From Aporrectodea caliginosa (lineage: Eukaryota; Annelida; Clitellata; Crassiclitellata; Lumbricidae): 64,000 nucleotides of DNA. Both the position numbers and the translations under genes were made by a program. Below, one piece after another: positions 1 through 12,590 of the stretch. The notes beneath the pieces were generated by a model, which was given only the letters and a program-made list of their open reading frames with translations, made no database searches and had not been told where the DNA came from. Each line of letters starts with the position of its first letter. Position 1 is the stretch's first letter. The stretch is from the NCBI GenBank assembly GCA_020284085.1, contig JACEVL010000162.1, forward strand, positions 1,067,266 through 1,131,265, in the 5' to 3' direction.

Positions 1-1236
1 AGCCATGTATTGCCTCTGTTGCCCCTGAGAAATCTCTGAGTTGGCAGGTGATTTGCCCAGAATAGCCACTTTTGCCTGGCCTGCTGTGTTAAGGTCACTG
101 GGCAGTAATCGACAGACAGCTGTGTTGGCCTCACACCATTAACGTATTTCAGAAAGAAAGACAGTGTAATACCTTGCTCAGACTGACTTCAGTTTATTTG
201 ACATATAATTGTGCCAGCGACAACACAGTCGAAGGAAACCAGTCCAGTCCACAGTGAGTTCTTTTCGTCACATTAGTCTGACAGCCTCAGAGGTAATGGT
301 AGGGAGACAGGAGTGCAGCAGATCTCCACACTGGCTGCAGCAGGCCTCTGGCTGAACACAAACACCTAGTCGAACTGACAATACTCATTCCAGAACTTTC
401 TGCTGCACTGGTTGTTGTTCACCCGGAGACGGACCCCACCGGTTCCAGCCTGAGATTAATAGAGGTGGCATTACAGTTGGCCTTTCGCTTGGGATGCGAG
501 CACTGCATACCTCTCGATGAACAATTTTCTTCGATTGTTGAGTTCGAATTCCGACTTCGGCTGAGTGCGTCCTTCCGCATAGAAGTAATGGATTTTTATT
601 TTGGCCTGGCTCTTTAGTTACCATTAGTTACAATATTTGTGCGTTATGTTAAATTGCTCAATACTTGCTCAGAGAACATGGGCGTATTCGGTTGTCGAGT
701 TTCAGTAACTGACAATTGCATATCATCAAAAGAACTGGCCAGTAAAACAAGTTTTACTATATTCGCCCAGTACCCCATAACCGTCACAGCAGTTACCTCT
801 GCCAGTCGCGCTCATTTGAACAGGTCTGTTTAACAGCAGCCAGCCAGTCGCTGGCCAACGCTGCGTAAGTCGGGAAAGGGGATTCTCACCTGAAAGCACC
901 TCGATTTAAGCCAGTTTTGGGAAAGCTGAAATTTGAGACGAGTGTGCAGTGGTGAAATCCGCCGTCGACGACCGATCGAATCCAAAGTCGTCGCAGCCTG
1001 ATAGCTGTGGCTTCAAGCATTCGCTAAAGCAAACATTCAAGCATTTCAAAGTTACAACCAGATGTCATCGATTTTTTCGTTCATTTATGTCGAATCGCAT
1101 ATTGCACTTCCTATTTTTGTGTGTATTAACGAAAATAAACAATTGGCTGTTATAGTTGCAGTTAATGATATTTTTGTTTAGTTCAGTTGTTGCCAAGAAC
1201 ATTTTTATTTTTCATTCACCATTCACCATCTCATGT

Positions 1237-1640
1237 CTATAGCGCCCTCTTTCGTGGCTCAGGTGTCACAGTTTGCTTGCAAAAGCCAGTAAAGTCCTTC
1301 AGGAGCAGCCCACTACCACCACGGAAAGATAGTTGAAGTTCAAATGGGACTGGAAGAGCACCCTGCAGCCGAGCGGCGGTCAGCCCGAGGCAAGCCCCGC
1401 AGGTAGAGCACCCGACATCGTAATAGCGATGCGCCGCCGGGCAGGGGACACGTCTCCAAGGCTGGAGACATGACCAGCCCCAGATTCCGTTCAGCTGCAC
1501 GCGCCGCAGAGCGCACACCAGGCAGACGAGGAAAGGCCGCATGACGAGCAAAACGAAAGAATGCCCGCGGTTAGTAATTAGCAACGGCATGAGCTGGTTA
1601 ACGAACATTATCGTTATCGCCATCTATCAAATCCCTAGCC
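1237..1640 (-). mobile_element. LINE 3' end, degraded left-arm copy
   Basis: The minus-strand translation and DNA words (GTCATGTCTCCAGC, GCATTCTTTCGTT, GGTGCTCTT, CCCATTTG) match the LINE fragment at 15,167-15,727 in the other arm. Frameshifts and deletions destroy the reading frame. The 128-codon open stretch here is a by-product of that decay, not a gene. Confidence 0.7.
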
Positions 1641-2899
1641 AGCCAGGCAGTTCTCACTGGCCTCCGCTTTGACCTTCAGCCCGGCAAATACCACGTTCAT
1701 CCAGAGATCCTCAAAATGTAGGGAATGAGTTTGTTGTTTGTCGTTCAAGGCCGTTGCAGGTCCGAGGTTTAAGCGTCAGTTAGCGTTTTCGTTGGCGAAC
1801 ATTGAGGGCGATAACGCGTCGCTCCTTCCTAACATTTTCTTCTGTAGTGAGTGTTGTCATGTCTACCTTCCGCGTGAGCACGAAGCGAGCAATCATTTTC
1901 AGGAACATTATGCCTTTTGTAAATAACCACAGGTTAGCATCATACCAACAATAACATTGTCTTTATTGAAGAAGATGTATGGCTTGTGTTAATACCACGG
2001 TCAGTTGCAACTTTAGCCTGCTAATACACGTATTTTACCGTACTACGCGCGGGAATTTTGGAACTTCTGCGCGCCGCAGCCGCGCACTAGAAGCCAACAT
2101 TGTCAGCTGATGAATGTCCGCTCCCAGAACGATAGGCCATTCATATACTTCTGCCGTCGTAGCTGGCAGCAAATCCCAGGCAGCAATACATGCAGCTGCG
2201 CCACGCATTGCAGTAGCTGAAAACCAGGCGCCGTTTCGCCTGGCTTAGTCGTGCACAGCCAGCGATCATGTCCTGGCTGACAGGCTTCGATGGCAGGGAG
2301 GCAGCAGCGCGCACTATATTTAAAGTTCATGGCGCAGGACAGGCATGAGCCCGGGACACCACCGCAGTAGTAAAGCCCATTACGAGTTCACAACGTTTGC
2401 TCAGCGCCCTCACAAAAACGCCGCCTGCCAATGCCGCTGTGGACAGCTGCGGGTAGGCCTATATCGAGCGATATAGCATTATATGAAAGATCGGCGATAA
2501 TATACACGCAGAAATACCTTAGCAGCAGTGTCGAATATATACTAAAGCCAGAAGAGTTGCAATGCTGGTCGTCATCGTTGTTAAATAATTGCTTCATGAA
2601 TTTTCATCTCAGCTGACAGATGACACATGCTGATCCTGACAGATGTGCCCAGCCTGTTGCTATTGAGCATGTACGGCTTTGAGCGACGATGAAGTGCCTG
2701 CAACAGGGAACGGACACCTGCCCCCGATTTTACATCTCGTAACATGTAGGCTCTGCCATAATGTATTACGCACATGTTATCCCATATACATAAAGGGCGG
2801 GACATACAGCAGCAAAGAGCAGCGCAGCACTTAAGACTCAGCATGTACCAAAGCCCATATCAGCTGCGTGACTGATCATGTTGCTGGCTCTCGTTGGCG

Positions 2900-3170
2900 A
2901 GACACTTGTTAGCAACTGTGCCCAACATACATTGCCCACGTACCACTTTATGACACTAACAAGTTTCACTTGTCACGAAGAACTGATTGATAATCGTCTG
3001 TTCAATTAAATAAAAAAACCAATTATCACGCAGCTTTTCTATTTATGGAAACACTTGCTATCGAATAAACTTTCATCACTATCGTTTTTCCTGATTTCGG
3101 CAAGAATATTATACGATTATCTCTTAGACTGGGAATGTCCTACCCTGGGGGATAATGTCCGGGGATATAA
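2900..3170 (-). mobile_element. Partial foldback element (same family as 13,021-13,643)
   Basis: It ends in TAGACTGGGAATGTCCTACC followed by GGGGGATAATGTCCGGGGAT, and carries the interior words GGCAAGAATATTATACGATTAT and GTTCAATTAAATAAA (positions 3,001-3,130). These also occur in the copies at 13,021-13,643 and 39,025-39,963. The AT-rich half and the second terminal array are missing. It is the left-arm counterpart of the copy at 13 kb. Confidence 0.65.
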
Positions 3171-4744
3171 ACATGTTATGCCTTCACCAGCAGCGATCCC
3201 CGCTTGAAATATTTGACGCTATCCGGTTACCCCGCAACCGGACAGCCTTCGCCACTTCCAGCCGTGGTAGATCGAAATTCCGTCAGTTGCTGTGAAGCCG
3301 GTAGTAGCATCGTCGAACACAAAGTCGTCAGTCATCTTCATGATGAGCTGCTCGCCATGAGACGCCTCTTAGCCACATAAACGATATCTATTTCATTGTT
3401 ATTGACGGGAGTGACCATCTTGTCGACTCTGTGCCGCCCTTTGGAAAGCGCCACCTCTGGCAACCGCCCATGTTTGAGCCCAGGGCTGCCAATGTCGGAA
3501 AAGTATTGGCAATATTGTCATTAACATCATACAAAGTAGCTTAACACCAATACTATGCCTCTGCGCAGCTGCGTCATCGATGTCAATACTTTACCGTCAC
3601 TTTGGTCAATACTTCGACAAGTGTTTACATTTCAATCATCGCAGTCAGATCCTTCACCAATAATCAACGATAGATTTCTCGACGAAAGCTAATCACAAGG
3701 AATTGTCATGATCAGACTTCACCGTTTTATCTATAAAATATAAATATAGTGGGGAAAAGATATCGTCGACAGGCTTGCTATCGGCGACACGCACGTCACT
3801 GCTGGGGAACTGGTCGCGACATACTGCTGCATACCGAAAAGCATACCGCAATATGATTACCTCTTATCTACACAGTCTGCCTATGCCTAAAGCAGGGCAT
3901 TCACACCGGCGACTTGAATATAGCAGGCGGTCGTGTTAGCGAATACCTTTTACATTTGTCAGCAGCAGCTCTTTCTTCCAGAGCATGATACACACCATTG
4001 CCATGATTACCTTCGAAATGTTAACTGAATCTCTAAGCACCATACGCAGTATGAAACATAAAACTTTCTACAAATATTTAGGAATTATAAAATGTACGAA
4101 AATGGATGCATGCGATGCTTTCTATGCGAGGTTATTTAGCGCCAGAAGCTTGTTTCATCAAGTAGCAAACATCACCGAGGTCAACATACCTCTAGTTTAC
4201 TGAATACTAGTAACCTTATTTGTCATTTTTCATAGATCGTTTAACACATTGCACTGAGGTTTCTCAAGATACCTTTTTGCTTGGGTTGAGGGCTCGAAAC
4301 CATTACGTGGTACCAAACAAAGTTGTCGCCAAAGCAGTATCGGTGATGGAAACAGAATCCTGCCCACAAAAGCATACGATAGGCTTCGTTCATTCCTCAA
4401 TAAGCATGACCGTGCTTTAAGCCGGAAGAGGCGTGGTAGCAGTGAGTGTCACTGCAACGCAAGTAGGGCCATATGGCGGAAATTTTCACATTCCATAATG
4501 ACGACTAACCTCGGCACTGCCCACCACGAGGCTCAACCGATTCACGACGCCAGAATAATCTATTTTGAATACCGCCGCAGGGTGCATGGCCTGCCTTCAA
4601 AACTATGGCAGCAACCTGCCGCAGTAGCCTAAGGCCCATCACGCCAAACTATTTGGCAGTGTATCAAGGAACATGTTTTCGACGACTTAGTTCATCACGC
4701 TCATTTGACGCCACTGATAGAGGAACGACTGCTGACTATCGATC

Positions 4745-6145
4745 AGGCCTCAGTCAACTTATTGACAAGAGCCTGCTTGGCGATTGTTTACCCAACGCAG
4801 TCGCATCTCGTCATTTGCATGGCCTGCCGGCACTGCTCAGCTTATGTGCAGTTGTTCGCTCCTACTCAAAGCCAGACATAAGCATCTGATTGTTCTACGC
4901 ACTTTATAATATCGGGCTTTCGTCGCAGACGAGAATGGGCTTCAGCCACCGCGATCGCGTGTCGTCCGCCGGAGATTGCTGGCTGTCCACGCGAGTCAAA
5001 ACAATGGTCGAAATGTTTGCATCGCGAAATCTACCATTATAGCCTAAAATTTCATACCAAAGACTGTCTCATTGCGTCGATTGTGCCGTAATAGCTTAAA
5101 ATCCAGAGTTCTGTTTCATTTGTGATTTGATCGCAATGATGTGACGCAACATCGTTTTAATAATCTGGTCAGTGTCATGGGGATGTTGCTTCCACATTCA
5201 AAATTGTAAGTGCAATTCCAGGTATTATAAATTGGAAATTATAGTACGAAAGTAATAAATATTAAACAGCACTACATGACTGACCAGCGACTGCCTGCTT
5301 GAGTTTCACCGGCGACCATCAACTGCCTCGAACCATTTAGTTATCGGCGTTGACCAGCCCACTTGGAGCAATGTTGCTGCGACTCCAGCGATTGAAGATG
5401 GTTTTCAACATCAATGCCATCACGCTTGACCATGTCGCCAGAATATCCTGAACTTCTGCGCTGAAATTGTTTTCTTCCTTTCCACTTACTCATGTGAGAG
5501 CGGGCTGTTCATGAGCATCATTACACAAATAGAACAGTGGATACTGCCGCCCTTTCGCGCGTAGCACGTTCATTGGTCGAATCTTCCATTTCGATAAGTT
5601 GCGGCGTAAACAGGTTCATCGCTTTGCTAACATTGTTAGCTGATTATGATTTTAGCTCAGCTAGCTAATCTCATTTAACACTTGTTTGTTTTCTTAGAAC
5701 TGTGGCTTTACTTGCTGTTTAACACATCTTTTCCTGCCACAAGGCTAAATTTTGGCACAATCTAAGATGAAGCCATGCTCTATTAAAGAGCCAGATAATT
5801 AAGTCCATTTCTGCGGGTCAGCCATTGCAGTCATAACAAAAAACAGACTGCACAGCAATATAAACAGACTTCATAAACATGAGCTTAAAATCATCTCCTT
5901 AATATATTTGAAGACCTCTAGTGACGAAGATATATAAGCAATACTAGCACGGAACCAGCTGCCCGATGCCGGTCCGCGACACCGGGAAAGCCTGGGCCTG
6001 AGCCCATCACCTACCTAGATCCTTCACTGCTGTACCTCTCTGAAAGCTACTGCTTCAGTCATGTTGTCGGGCGACCTGAACGAATTCCATGAAGGCGCAT
6101 ATCAAGTTTCTTTGATTGATTGATTATTCTGTGGTACTCCACCTC
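4745..6145 (+). mobile_element. Degraded LINE interrupted by a degraded hAT (left-arm copy)
   Basis: Starts with CAGTCAACTTATTGACAAGA, shared with the minus-strand LINE near 10,800, and ends at about 6,145 with the LINE tail words CATATCAAGTTTCTTTG and repeated ATTG. Between about 4,930 and 5,990 it matches the hAT of 9,265-10,568 in reverse complement (for example GACCATTGTTTTGACTC, TGCTTATATATCTTC, AAAATCATAATCAG), but without clean TIRs or an open frame. Confidence 0.65.
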
Positions 6146-7135
6146 CAGTTAGGGTAAATAAGCACGATATAGTTGTAATTATCTCACTTGTAGTTATCAG
6201 TAATATAATTTTATTACGCTGTCTCGTTATTGTTACACGATTGCACTCTCACGCTAAAACAAAACAAGTGACTGATGCTCGGTGCACCAGGAGAATACCA
6301 TGTTTTAAAACCAGTTCTGGCACATGTTTGCGCCATCATTGCTACCGCGGTTGCTTGCGACGACCATTCATTGCCATGCCGTATTTCAGCGGCATTTGTG
6401 GTCATGGTCTGATGCCGCCAGGTGAGATCTTCCCATGCAGCGCAAAGAATTTGTTTCCAGTGAAAAATTGCGAGCGAGATAGGAGTTGAGGACGCATACC
6501 ATTGCCGCAGCGATCATTACGGTCCGCCGGGATAAAAATTTAGGACCACAGCGTTCGCAATTTTCGCAGCGCAGAGTTTCAGCCATTTATAGTTACTTTC
6601 GTTTTTTTAAAGAGTTTGTTTATGTTGCGTTAACCGGGCACAACAGTCCAGTTGGCGGCACGCCAGCGTAGGTAGTATGACATATTATAAAGAGCAGCAA
6701 GTTTCATTATAGCACTTTGGCAATCTTCACAGAGTCGTATGCTGACTGGCTCATTCAACCGACAGCACCAAGCGACAAGTTTGAAAATGCCTGCCGAACT
6801 GATCAGTCGCAGCATGTACGTGCAGCAGAACAGTTCCGCCAGCATCTGCCTGCTGGCATGAAAGGTGCCCCTACCACGAGACGGTCAGCACCCCGATTGC
6901 TTGTCAGCGTGGCTGATCAGCCTCACCAGTGAATGATCTTCTTCTGATGGGACTTTCCATTATCCGATTTAGTCAGAATCTCGACAGTTGGCTGGCTGAG
7001 CCGATGCACTTCCACGCAAGCGACAGAAGCAGTTGTTCCTTTCGTCATTCCCGATGTGGGTCAATCTCATTTTTATGTTATCCACGACTTTGGGCAAGGC
7101 ATTCAAAGTTATCTTATGGCCGCTTGTTTCAGAAT

Positions 7136-7679
7136 CGGAACAATAACACAGCTGTGAAATTACATACAGTTACAGTTAAAATGTCATCAATTACAAATAG
7201 CATCAATGAAATTACATACAGTTACAGTTAAAATGTCATCAATTACAAATAGCATCAATGTCATCAATGTCATCAATTACAAAACTATCAGAAATTATTT
7301 GAATACCTTTTGAATCGGATATCGTTAACTTGATGCAGATTCTAAAACGTAAAAACATTTCATTTTAAGGATGTCCAGTGATGTATGGTATGACTTCTGT
7401 AGACTATTAAGTGACTATCGGTTAATTCCCTACACTACAGTATGAAAATGATGCCATAGAAGTCAAGAGATTAGATTTTCTTAATCAAGATGAAAGACTG
7501 GCTTCCCAAGAAATTACCGAATTCAGATTAACTCAAACATAAGATAAAGACACTACAGGAATCATCATGTTAGATAACAATAATAGCACAGATAATAAAA
7601 CTTTTAGAGAAATTGTACCTTAATTTTCCGTTTAATAATTTCGGCACAAGTGATGACTTTAGTTATTGCTTGCGAGCCA
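7136..7679. other. Spacer of the inverted repeat, with a 52-bp tandem duplication
   Basis: AT-rich spacer between the two arms; I could not match it to itself in reverse complement. It opens with a 52-bp unit present twice from 7,156, followed by a decayed third part with repeated GTCATCAAT (to about 7,285). No gene is visible. Confidence 0.6.
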
Positions 7680-9264
7680 GCTCCAGCCCATACAATTTGT
7701 TTGTTTGTTGATTCCTGGAAACAAAATAATTCATAAGATCTTTAGATGCCTTACTTACAAAGTCGTGGATGGCCTTAAAATAAGTTATTACATCAGGAGA
7801 AGGTTAATTTGTTCCTGGCAGGGTGCTTGGGTTGTACTTCTATCCTTGCAGCCAACGTTCAGAGTGCATCAGCTTCAGTCGATCTTCAACTGTGCTGCCC
7901 GACAACTACCCAATCTGTCGAAGTTCTGGTATAAATCGGATAATATGAAGGGCATGCTCTCCCCATCAAGGAGAGAAGATCAAGATTCTCCTTCTGGGGC
8001 AGAACTTGGTCAGCCACACTGACAAATATCAGGGAGTTTTATGTTCCAGTCTCAAGTCAACCTGATCATTGTGCTCTGCTGCTGGTGGAGAATTAAGGAA
8101 CACCTTTCATATACCAACTTAAGGCCATTGTGCCCTGACATGCCTTGGATCTTTCTCTTGGAACAGTCTTCTGCTGCACATGCATGCCGCTGCATTTGAC
8201 TCAGTTCAGCAAACATTTTCAAACTGTCTTAAATGCACTTAATTATATCAGTTAGATAATTAATCAAGCATACAGTTCCTCTGTGAGGTACTTAAAGTGC
8301 ACTATATTAAGTGCTTTCATACAAACATATATAAATACATAATATATGCATACACACATACATACATACATACAGCATTGCCATAACAAGTTTCTTGTGC
8401 AATTTAACAACATAAACAAAACTCTTTAAAAAAACAAAAGTAACCCACTGACAAACAAGTGCAAATGTGATTCATACTTGAAATTTTTGCAGAGCAAATG
8501 CAATGAGATTTCGAATTTTGCTTCCAGCTTTGACGTTCATGTGAATCGCTCCATCTACGAGCAGCTCTGGAAAGACAGCTGCGTCCTCCAACTCCCTTTC
8601 TTCTCCTTTCACATAATTTTCCACTAAAAGAACAAAATTCTTTATAACACATAAGGAGATCTCACCTGGCAGGCACCAGCATCAGATTCACATCTGACCT
8701 GTTCATCTGCAATTTTTCATCACCTCGCAAAGAGCTCAACTCTTGGCATAACTGTGAAATTGTAATAAAGAAATGAATAATGCATCACAAGTAGCAAGCC
8801 ACTGCTATGGTGCTTTACAATGTTGGTAAACATGTGCCAAGAGTTAAAATACATCCAGAACTGAGTTTTTAAAACATGAACGCTGTCTACCTCCTGATTA
8901 AATGTTTCAGGCACGACAAAAGGCATCGGATCACTTGTTTTTGTTTTAGCGTGAAATTTGCAACAATCCACAATCATTAACTAACAATAGCAGGATAATC
9001 GATAATAAGTTATGGTACTGCATTAACTGCAAGTTGAAGCTAGCAATGGTTAGGGATAATTTTTAACTATATCATTGTGCTATTTTACTGCTGGGTTAAA
9101 GATTTACCACAGAATAATCAATCAATCAAAGAAACTTGATATAGCGCCCCTTCATGATATCTACTCAGAGGCGCTCCCAGCTCAAAAACGGCTGAAAAGA
9201 GTAGCTTTCAGAGAGGTTCAAAATACAGGTGAAAAGTCCCTAGGTAGGTGACAGAGCTCTAGAG

Positions 9265-10568
9265 CAGTGCTTCCCAAACTTTTCAGTGTCACGGACCGGC
9301 AAGAATTTTTCAGACAGCTGAAGGACCGGTGCCCAATTTATTGCTTATATATCTTCTTCGATCACCTAAGTTCTTCAAATATATATTAAAATTGATTTAA
9401 ATGCATGTTTAGCCAAGTCTATGACTATATTGCTCTTTAAATGCGAGTCTAATAATTGTTTTTGTTATGACTTTTAAAAATATAATGGCTGTTATATTTT
9501 ATATTAGAATGAGACTTAATTATCTGTATTATAACATTTAATAAGAATGCATAACAAATCTTGGAATTTGGTACCAAATTGTTTAGTAACATTGGCAGGA
9601 GAGGATATTGTTAGGAAAACGTAACAAATTTAAGTACAGTTCTAAGTATAAAACAAGTGTTAAACAAGTTAATGCTAGCTGAACTAAAATCATAATCAGT
9701 AACAGTGAGTAGCTAGTGCGAACGGTGGACCTGTTTACTGCTTGCAAGCTTATCAAGTCGTGGTTCGATTGTGGACAGTGCTACACGCAAAGGAGAACGA
9801 ATATCCATACTGTTCCTATATTTTGTCTTAATGATGCTCATGGACGAAAACCCACTCTCACACAGGTAAGTGGAAGGAAATGGGAGAAGAGCTTTCAGAG
9901 CAATTTCAGCAAGTTCAGGATATTCTGCTTTGACATGAATCCAAAAAGATGCTAGTGATGGCATTGTGTTGAAAACCATCTTCAATCCTTCGTCAGCAGC
10001 TAGATCCAACAATTTATCTTCCAAAGTGACAGTCAAACGAGCCTTCGATGCTATAAATGGATTTCGGATCCAACCAGTTCCTATCCGAGGATCGTCTTCG
10101 GTCGGAAAGTAAAACTCAAAACGGTCAATTAAATTAGTCAATTATGCTAGTGCTGTTTATTAATATATTTATTACTTTTCATTGCTATAATTTTCAAATT
10201 TATAATATATTAGAATTGCACTTACAGTTTTGAATGTGGAAGCAGACGTGTTTATTTTCTCTTCACGGATGCACTGACCAGATTATTAAAGACGATGGAC
10301 ATACGTCACATCCGGTTTCTTTGCCGGTCAAAAAATCGCAAATGTTAAGAGCAAAATTTCTAGTTTTCGCTTACAATTTTGGCTGAAATACATTTACTTG
10401 TAGGACGAATCTTTTAATTTATGGAAATTTTAGGCTATATGAAAAATATGGTGGAACCATTTCTTGATTCTGAGACATTTTGACCATTGTTTTGACTCAC
10501 GTCGCGGACCGGCAGCTGAGGTCTCGCGGACCGACACCGGTCCGCGGACCACAGTTTGGGAAGCACTG
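9265..10568 (-). mobile_element. hAT transposon, internally deleted, with perfect 8-bp TSD
   Basis: The left end CAGTGCTTCCCAAACT and the right end AGTTTGGGAAGCACTG are perfect 16-bp terminal inverted repeats. CTCTAGAG stands on both sides (9,257-9,264 and 10,569-10,576), an 8-bp target duplication of the nnnTAnnn type associated with Buster-group hATs. At 1.3 kb it is too short for a full transposase; only the C-terminal coding region at 9,713-10,141 remains. GGACCGGC-rich subterminal motifs lie just inside both ends. It was inserted into a LINE tail, so it is younger than the LINE. Confidence 0.93.
9713..10141 (-). pseudogene. hAT transposase C-terminal fragment (ZBED5/SCAND3-like)
   Basis: A 142-codon minus-strand open frame. 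Residues 85-135 carry the hAT dimerisation signature: FPSTYLCESGFSSM, then KTKYRNSMD, then LRVALSTIEPRLDKL. The preceding part (PRIGTGWIRNPF, LTVTLEDKLLDLAAD) resembles the stretch before the dimerisation domain in ZBED5/SCAND3/GTF2IRD2-type proteins, which descend from hAT transposases. The N-terminal BED finger and most of the RNase-H-like catalytic fold are absent because the element is internally deleted. The first Met is only the first in the open stretch. No function is expected. The left-arm counterpart near 5.3-5.6 kb has lost this frame. Confidence 0.85.
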
Positions 10569-10870
10569 CTCTAGAGGAAGCCCATTCCAGATCCTCGGTC
10601 CCACGACCGAGAAGGCCCGATGTTGCATTATAGAAGTGCATGCAAAGGGACAATCAGGTCACCGCAAAGGGGTTGGTGGCCACTATTGGCAGATATAGGG
10701 TGACAGAGCTGCTGCACATAAGCAGGCACAGTACCAACAAGGTTATGCCAAATGAAGGCAGAGACCCTAAATACGATGCGTTGGGGTAAACAATTACGCC
10801 CTAGAATAAGCAGACTCTTGTCAATAAGTTGACTGGTACAATTGATAGTCAACAGTGCGTTACTTCCTAT

Positions 10871-11340
10871 CAATTGGCGTCGTGAGGGTAAGTTAGACGT
10901 CGTGAGGTGCAGTTAGGGTCAGGGTTAGGGCTAGTGTCATCATTCGAAAACATGGCAAACAACCTTCCACGGCATTACAAATTTTCTGCATGCGTTTGCG
11001 TGATGGATCTTCCGCCGCAGAAGCACCACGCTTTTTCTAAAAGGATAAATATTCTGCGGCGGAATTTTTCGCCGCAGAATTAATAGTTTTGAAGGCGGAA
11101 GAGCTTTTCGCATGCGCAACCCTCGCAGCATTGTTCAAAATGCGTTATTCTACAAATTGGCGTCGTGAGGGTCGGTTAGGCCTCGTGAGTGTCGATTAGA
11201 ATCAGGTTAGCGCTGTGACGGTCGGTTAGGGTTGGGTTAGAGTCGTCATTAGATAAAATGTGAAAAAATTTCCGCCGTAAGTAATTTTTCGCACGTTGCG
11301 TGGCGGCGTTTTCCGCCGCAGAAGCACCACGCTTTTTCGA
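10871..11340. repeat. Tandem duplication of a ~290-bp unit with GCGGCGGAA palindromes
   Basis: ATTGGCGTCGTGAGGGT begins at about 10,871 and again at about 11,157. GCAGAAGCACCACGCTTTTT occurs at about 11,020 and 11,319. Units contain GTTAGGGTTGGGTTAG-like stretches and palindromes such as GCGGCGGAATTTTTCGCCGC. One partial unit occurs in the left arm (4,430-4,620). No coding potential seen. Confidence 0.7.
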
Positions 11341-12091
11341 TAAACCGGCCAAAACCATGCAAGCACACGACTTTCCAATGGTCATCGCCATTGGAGATGA
11401 ACGAATATCGTATAAAACTTGTGGGCAGGAGGAAGTTCTGACTGCAAATCACTGTGCAAAGCAGCGACAACTTTTGTTTGAAGTACTACACATGTCTCGT
11501 GGTTTCAATCCACTTCAACCAAACTTATTCAAAGGTATCTTACGAAACCTCTAGTTATAATGCAATATTCAGCGATCCTATGAAAAATGATAGAAATAAA
11601 GTTTACTAAGTATTCCAGTAAGAGTTCTGATTCCACTGATGAAAACTAGAATTATGTTGACTTCAGTGTTTAGTGTTTACTTTCGCAGTGAACTAAACTT
11701 CTGGCGCTAAATAACCTCGCATAGAAAAAAATTTATATAGCCCATGACTAACGTTTACGGCACTTACTTCCACCATAACATAGTTTATGATATCTTATAG
11801 CGCTCATTAAGTCATAAGTCCATTTTTAATTCCTAAATATTTGAGAAAGTTTTATGTTTCATACTGCGTATAGATTGCTTAGAGATTCCAGTTGTAACAT
11901 TTCAGAAGGTAATCATGAGCAAAATGAGATGTGTATCGTACGCTCTATCTGGGTACGGGAAAGGAACCTATAGCTGCTACTGAGCCTGCATCTTAAAAAA
12001 GAGTATTTTCAGATTCTTCGCCTTACGACCGCCTGCATTTATATTAGAAATCGCCAGTGCGCAAGTTGGCAGTGCCTGCTTTAGGTATAGG

Positions 12092-12590
12092 CAGGGCTGT
12101 TAATATCGCGATAAAGTATCGCAATACTTGGTATCGCCGATACTTTTTTCAGTATCGCAGCGAGTATCGCGATAGTTTTAGCTTGTTGGTATCGCATGTG
12201 TATCGCCGATACTTTTTTAAGCCTGTCGGCGATACTCGATACCAATACTTTTCCCCACTATAATTTATATATTTTCTCGTCCGCTTGAGTAAGTCGCAAT
12301 CAAGAAATAGTGAGAAATAATTCCTTATGCTTCAAAAATTGTCTCTTTCGTCGAAAATAGCGTCTTTCTGCCATCTATGATCGTTGGTGTGAATGGAAAG
12401 GATCTATTTTACGTGATTAAATGTAAACTTACTTATCGAAAAGTATTGGTAAAAGTATTGGTAAAAGTATTGGTATCGGTATTGCAATACTTTTAAGAAA
12501 TAGTATTGGTATTGGTATTGCAATACTTTTATTATGAAGTATTGGTATTGGTATTGCCAATACTTTTTTCCAGTATTGTTAACAGCCCTG
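12092..12590. mobile_element. Non-autonomous hAT-like foldback element with TSD GGTATAGG
   Basis: CAGGGCTGTTAA at the left and TTAACAGCCCTG at the right form a 12-bp inverted repeat. GGTATAGG lies on both sides (12,084-12,091 and 12,591-12,598), an 8-bp target duplication. The interior ends are built of short repeated motifs: GTATCGCGATA and GTATCGCCGATACTTTT on the left, GTATTGGTATTGCAATACTTTT-like words on the right, so each end can fold on itself. There is no coding capacity: the 100-codon minus-strand frame is a translation of these repeats. Confidence 0.9.

Larger units (their letters stand above)
1..7135. repeat. Left arm of a giant imperfect inverted repeat
   Basis: Read as reverse complement, this stretch follows the right arm in order over its full length. 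Matching landmarks (left / right) include 23-60 / 17,322-17,376; 180-215 / 17,129-17,155; 285-300 / 16,980-16,997; 890-1,150 / 15,835-16,080; 1,237-1,620 / 15,167-15,690; 1,850-1,990 / 14,620-14,760; 2,900-3,290 / 12,860-13,330; 3,330-3,480 / 12,600-12,800; 4,000-4,160 / 11,690-11,920; 4,220-4,420 / 11,370-11,600; 5,995-6,145 / 9,110-9,264; 6,410-6,660 / 8,400-8,680; and 7,080-7,135 / 7,680-7,770. Exact words of about 10-20 bases alternate with substitutions and deletions. The left arm is the shorter and more damaged copy: the elements it shares with the right arm have lost their clean ends and reading frames. I see no host gene in it. It continues past the window start. Confidence 0.85.
9113..10850 (-). 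mobile_element. CR1/L2-like LINE 3' fragment, split by a hAT insertion
   Basis: Two pieces, 10,569 to about 10,850 and 9,113-9,264, form one LINE end on the minus strand. The outer piece reads, with frameshifts, like the end of a LINE ORF2: an AYVQQLCHP segment corresponds to VYLRELCCP in the copy at 15.2 kb, then IVPLHA and a WNGLP-like site. The inner piece is the 3' tail, GAGCGCCTCTGAGTAG then GAAGGGGCGCTATAT, ending in (TTGA)n. The hAT at 9,265-10,568 sits exactly between them. This is a 5'-truncated, inactive copy. Confidence 0.75.

Noticed and set aside
385..624. 79-codon minus-strand frame
   Set aside because: It lies in the scrambled left arm opposite the 16.5-17.1 kb ORF and does not keep that ORF's frame.
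10905..11245. GGTTAGGGTTGGG-type words suggesting an internal telomere tract
   Set aside because: Only a few imperfect units inside a ~290-bp tandem repeat; no run of TTAGGG.
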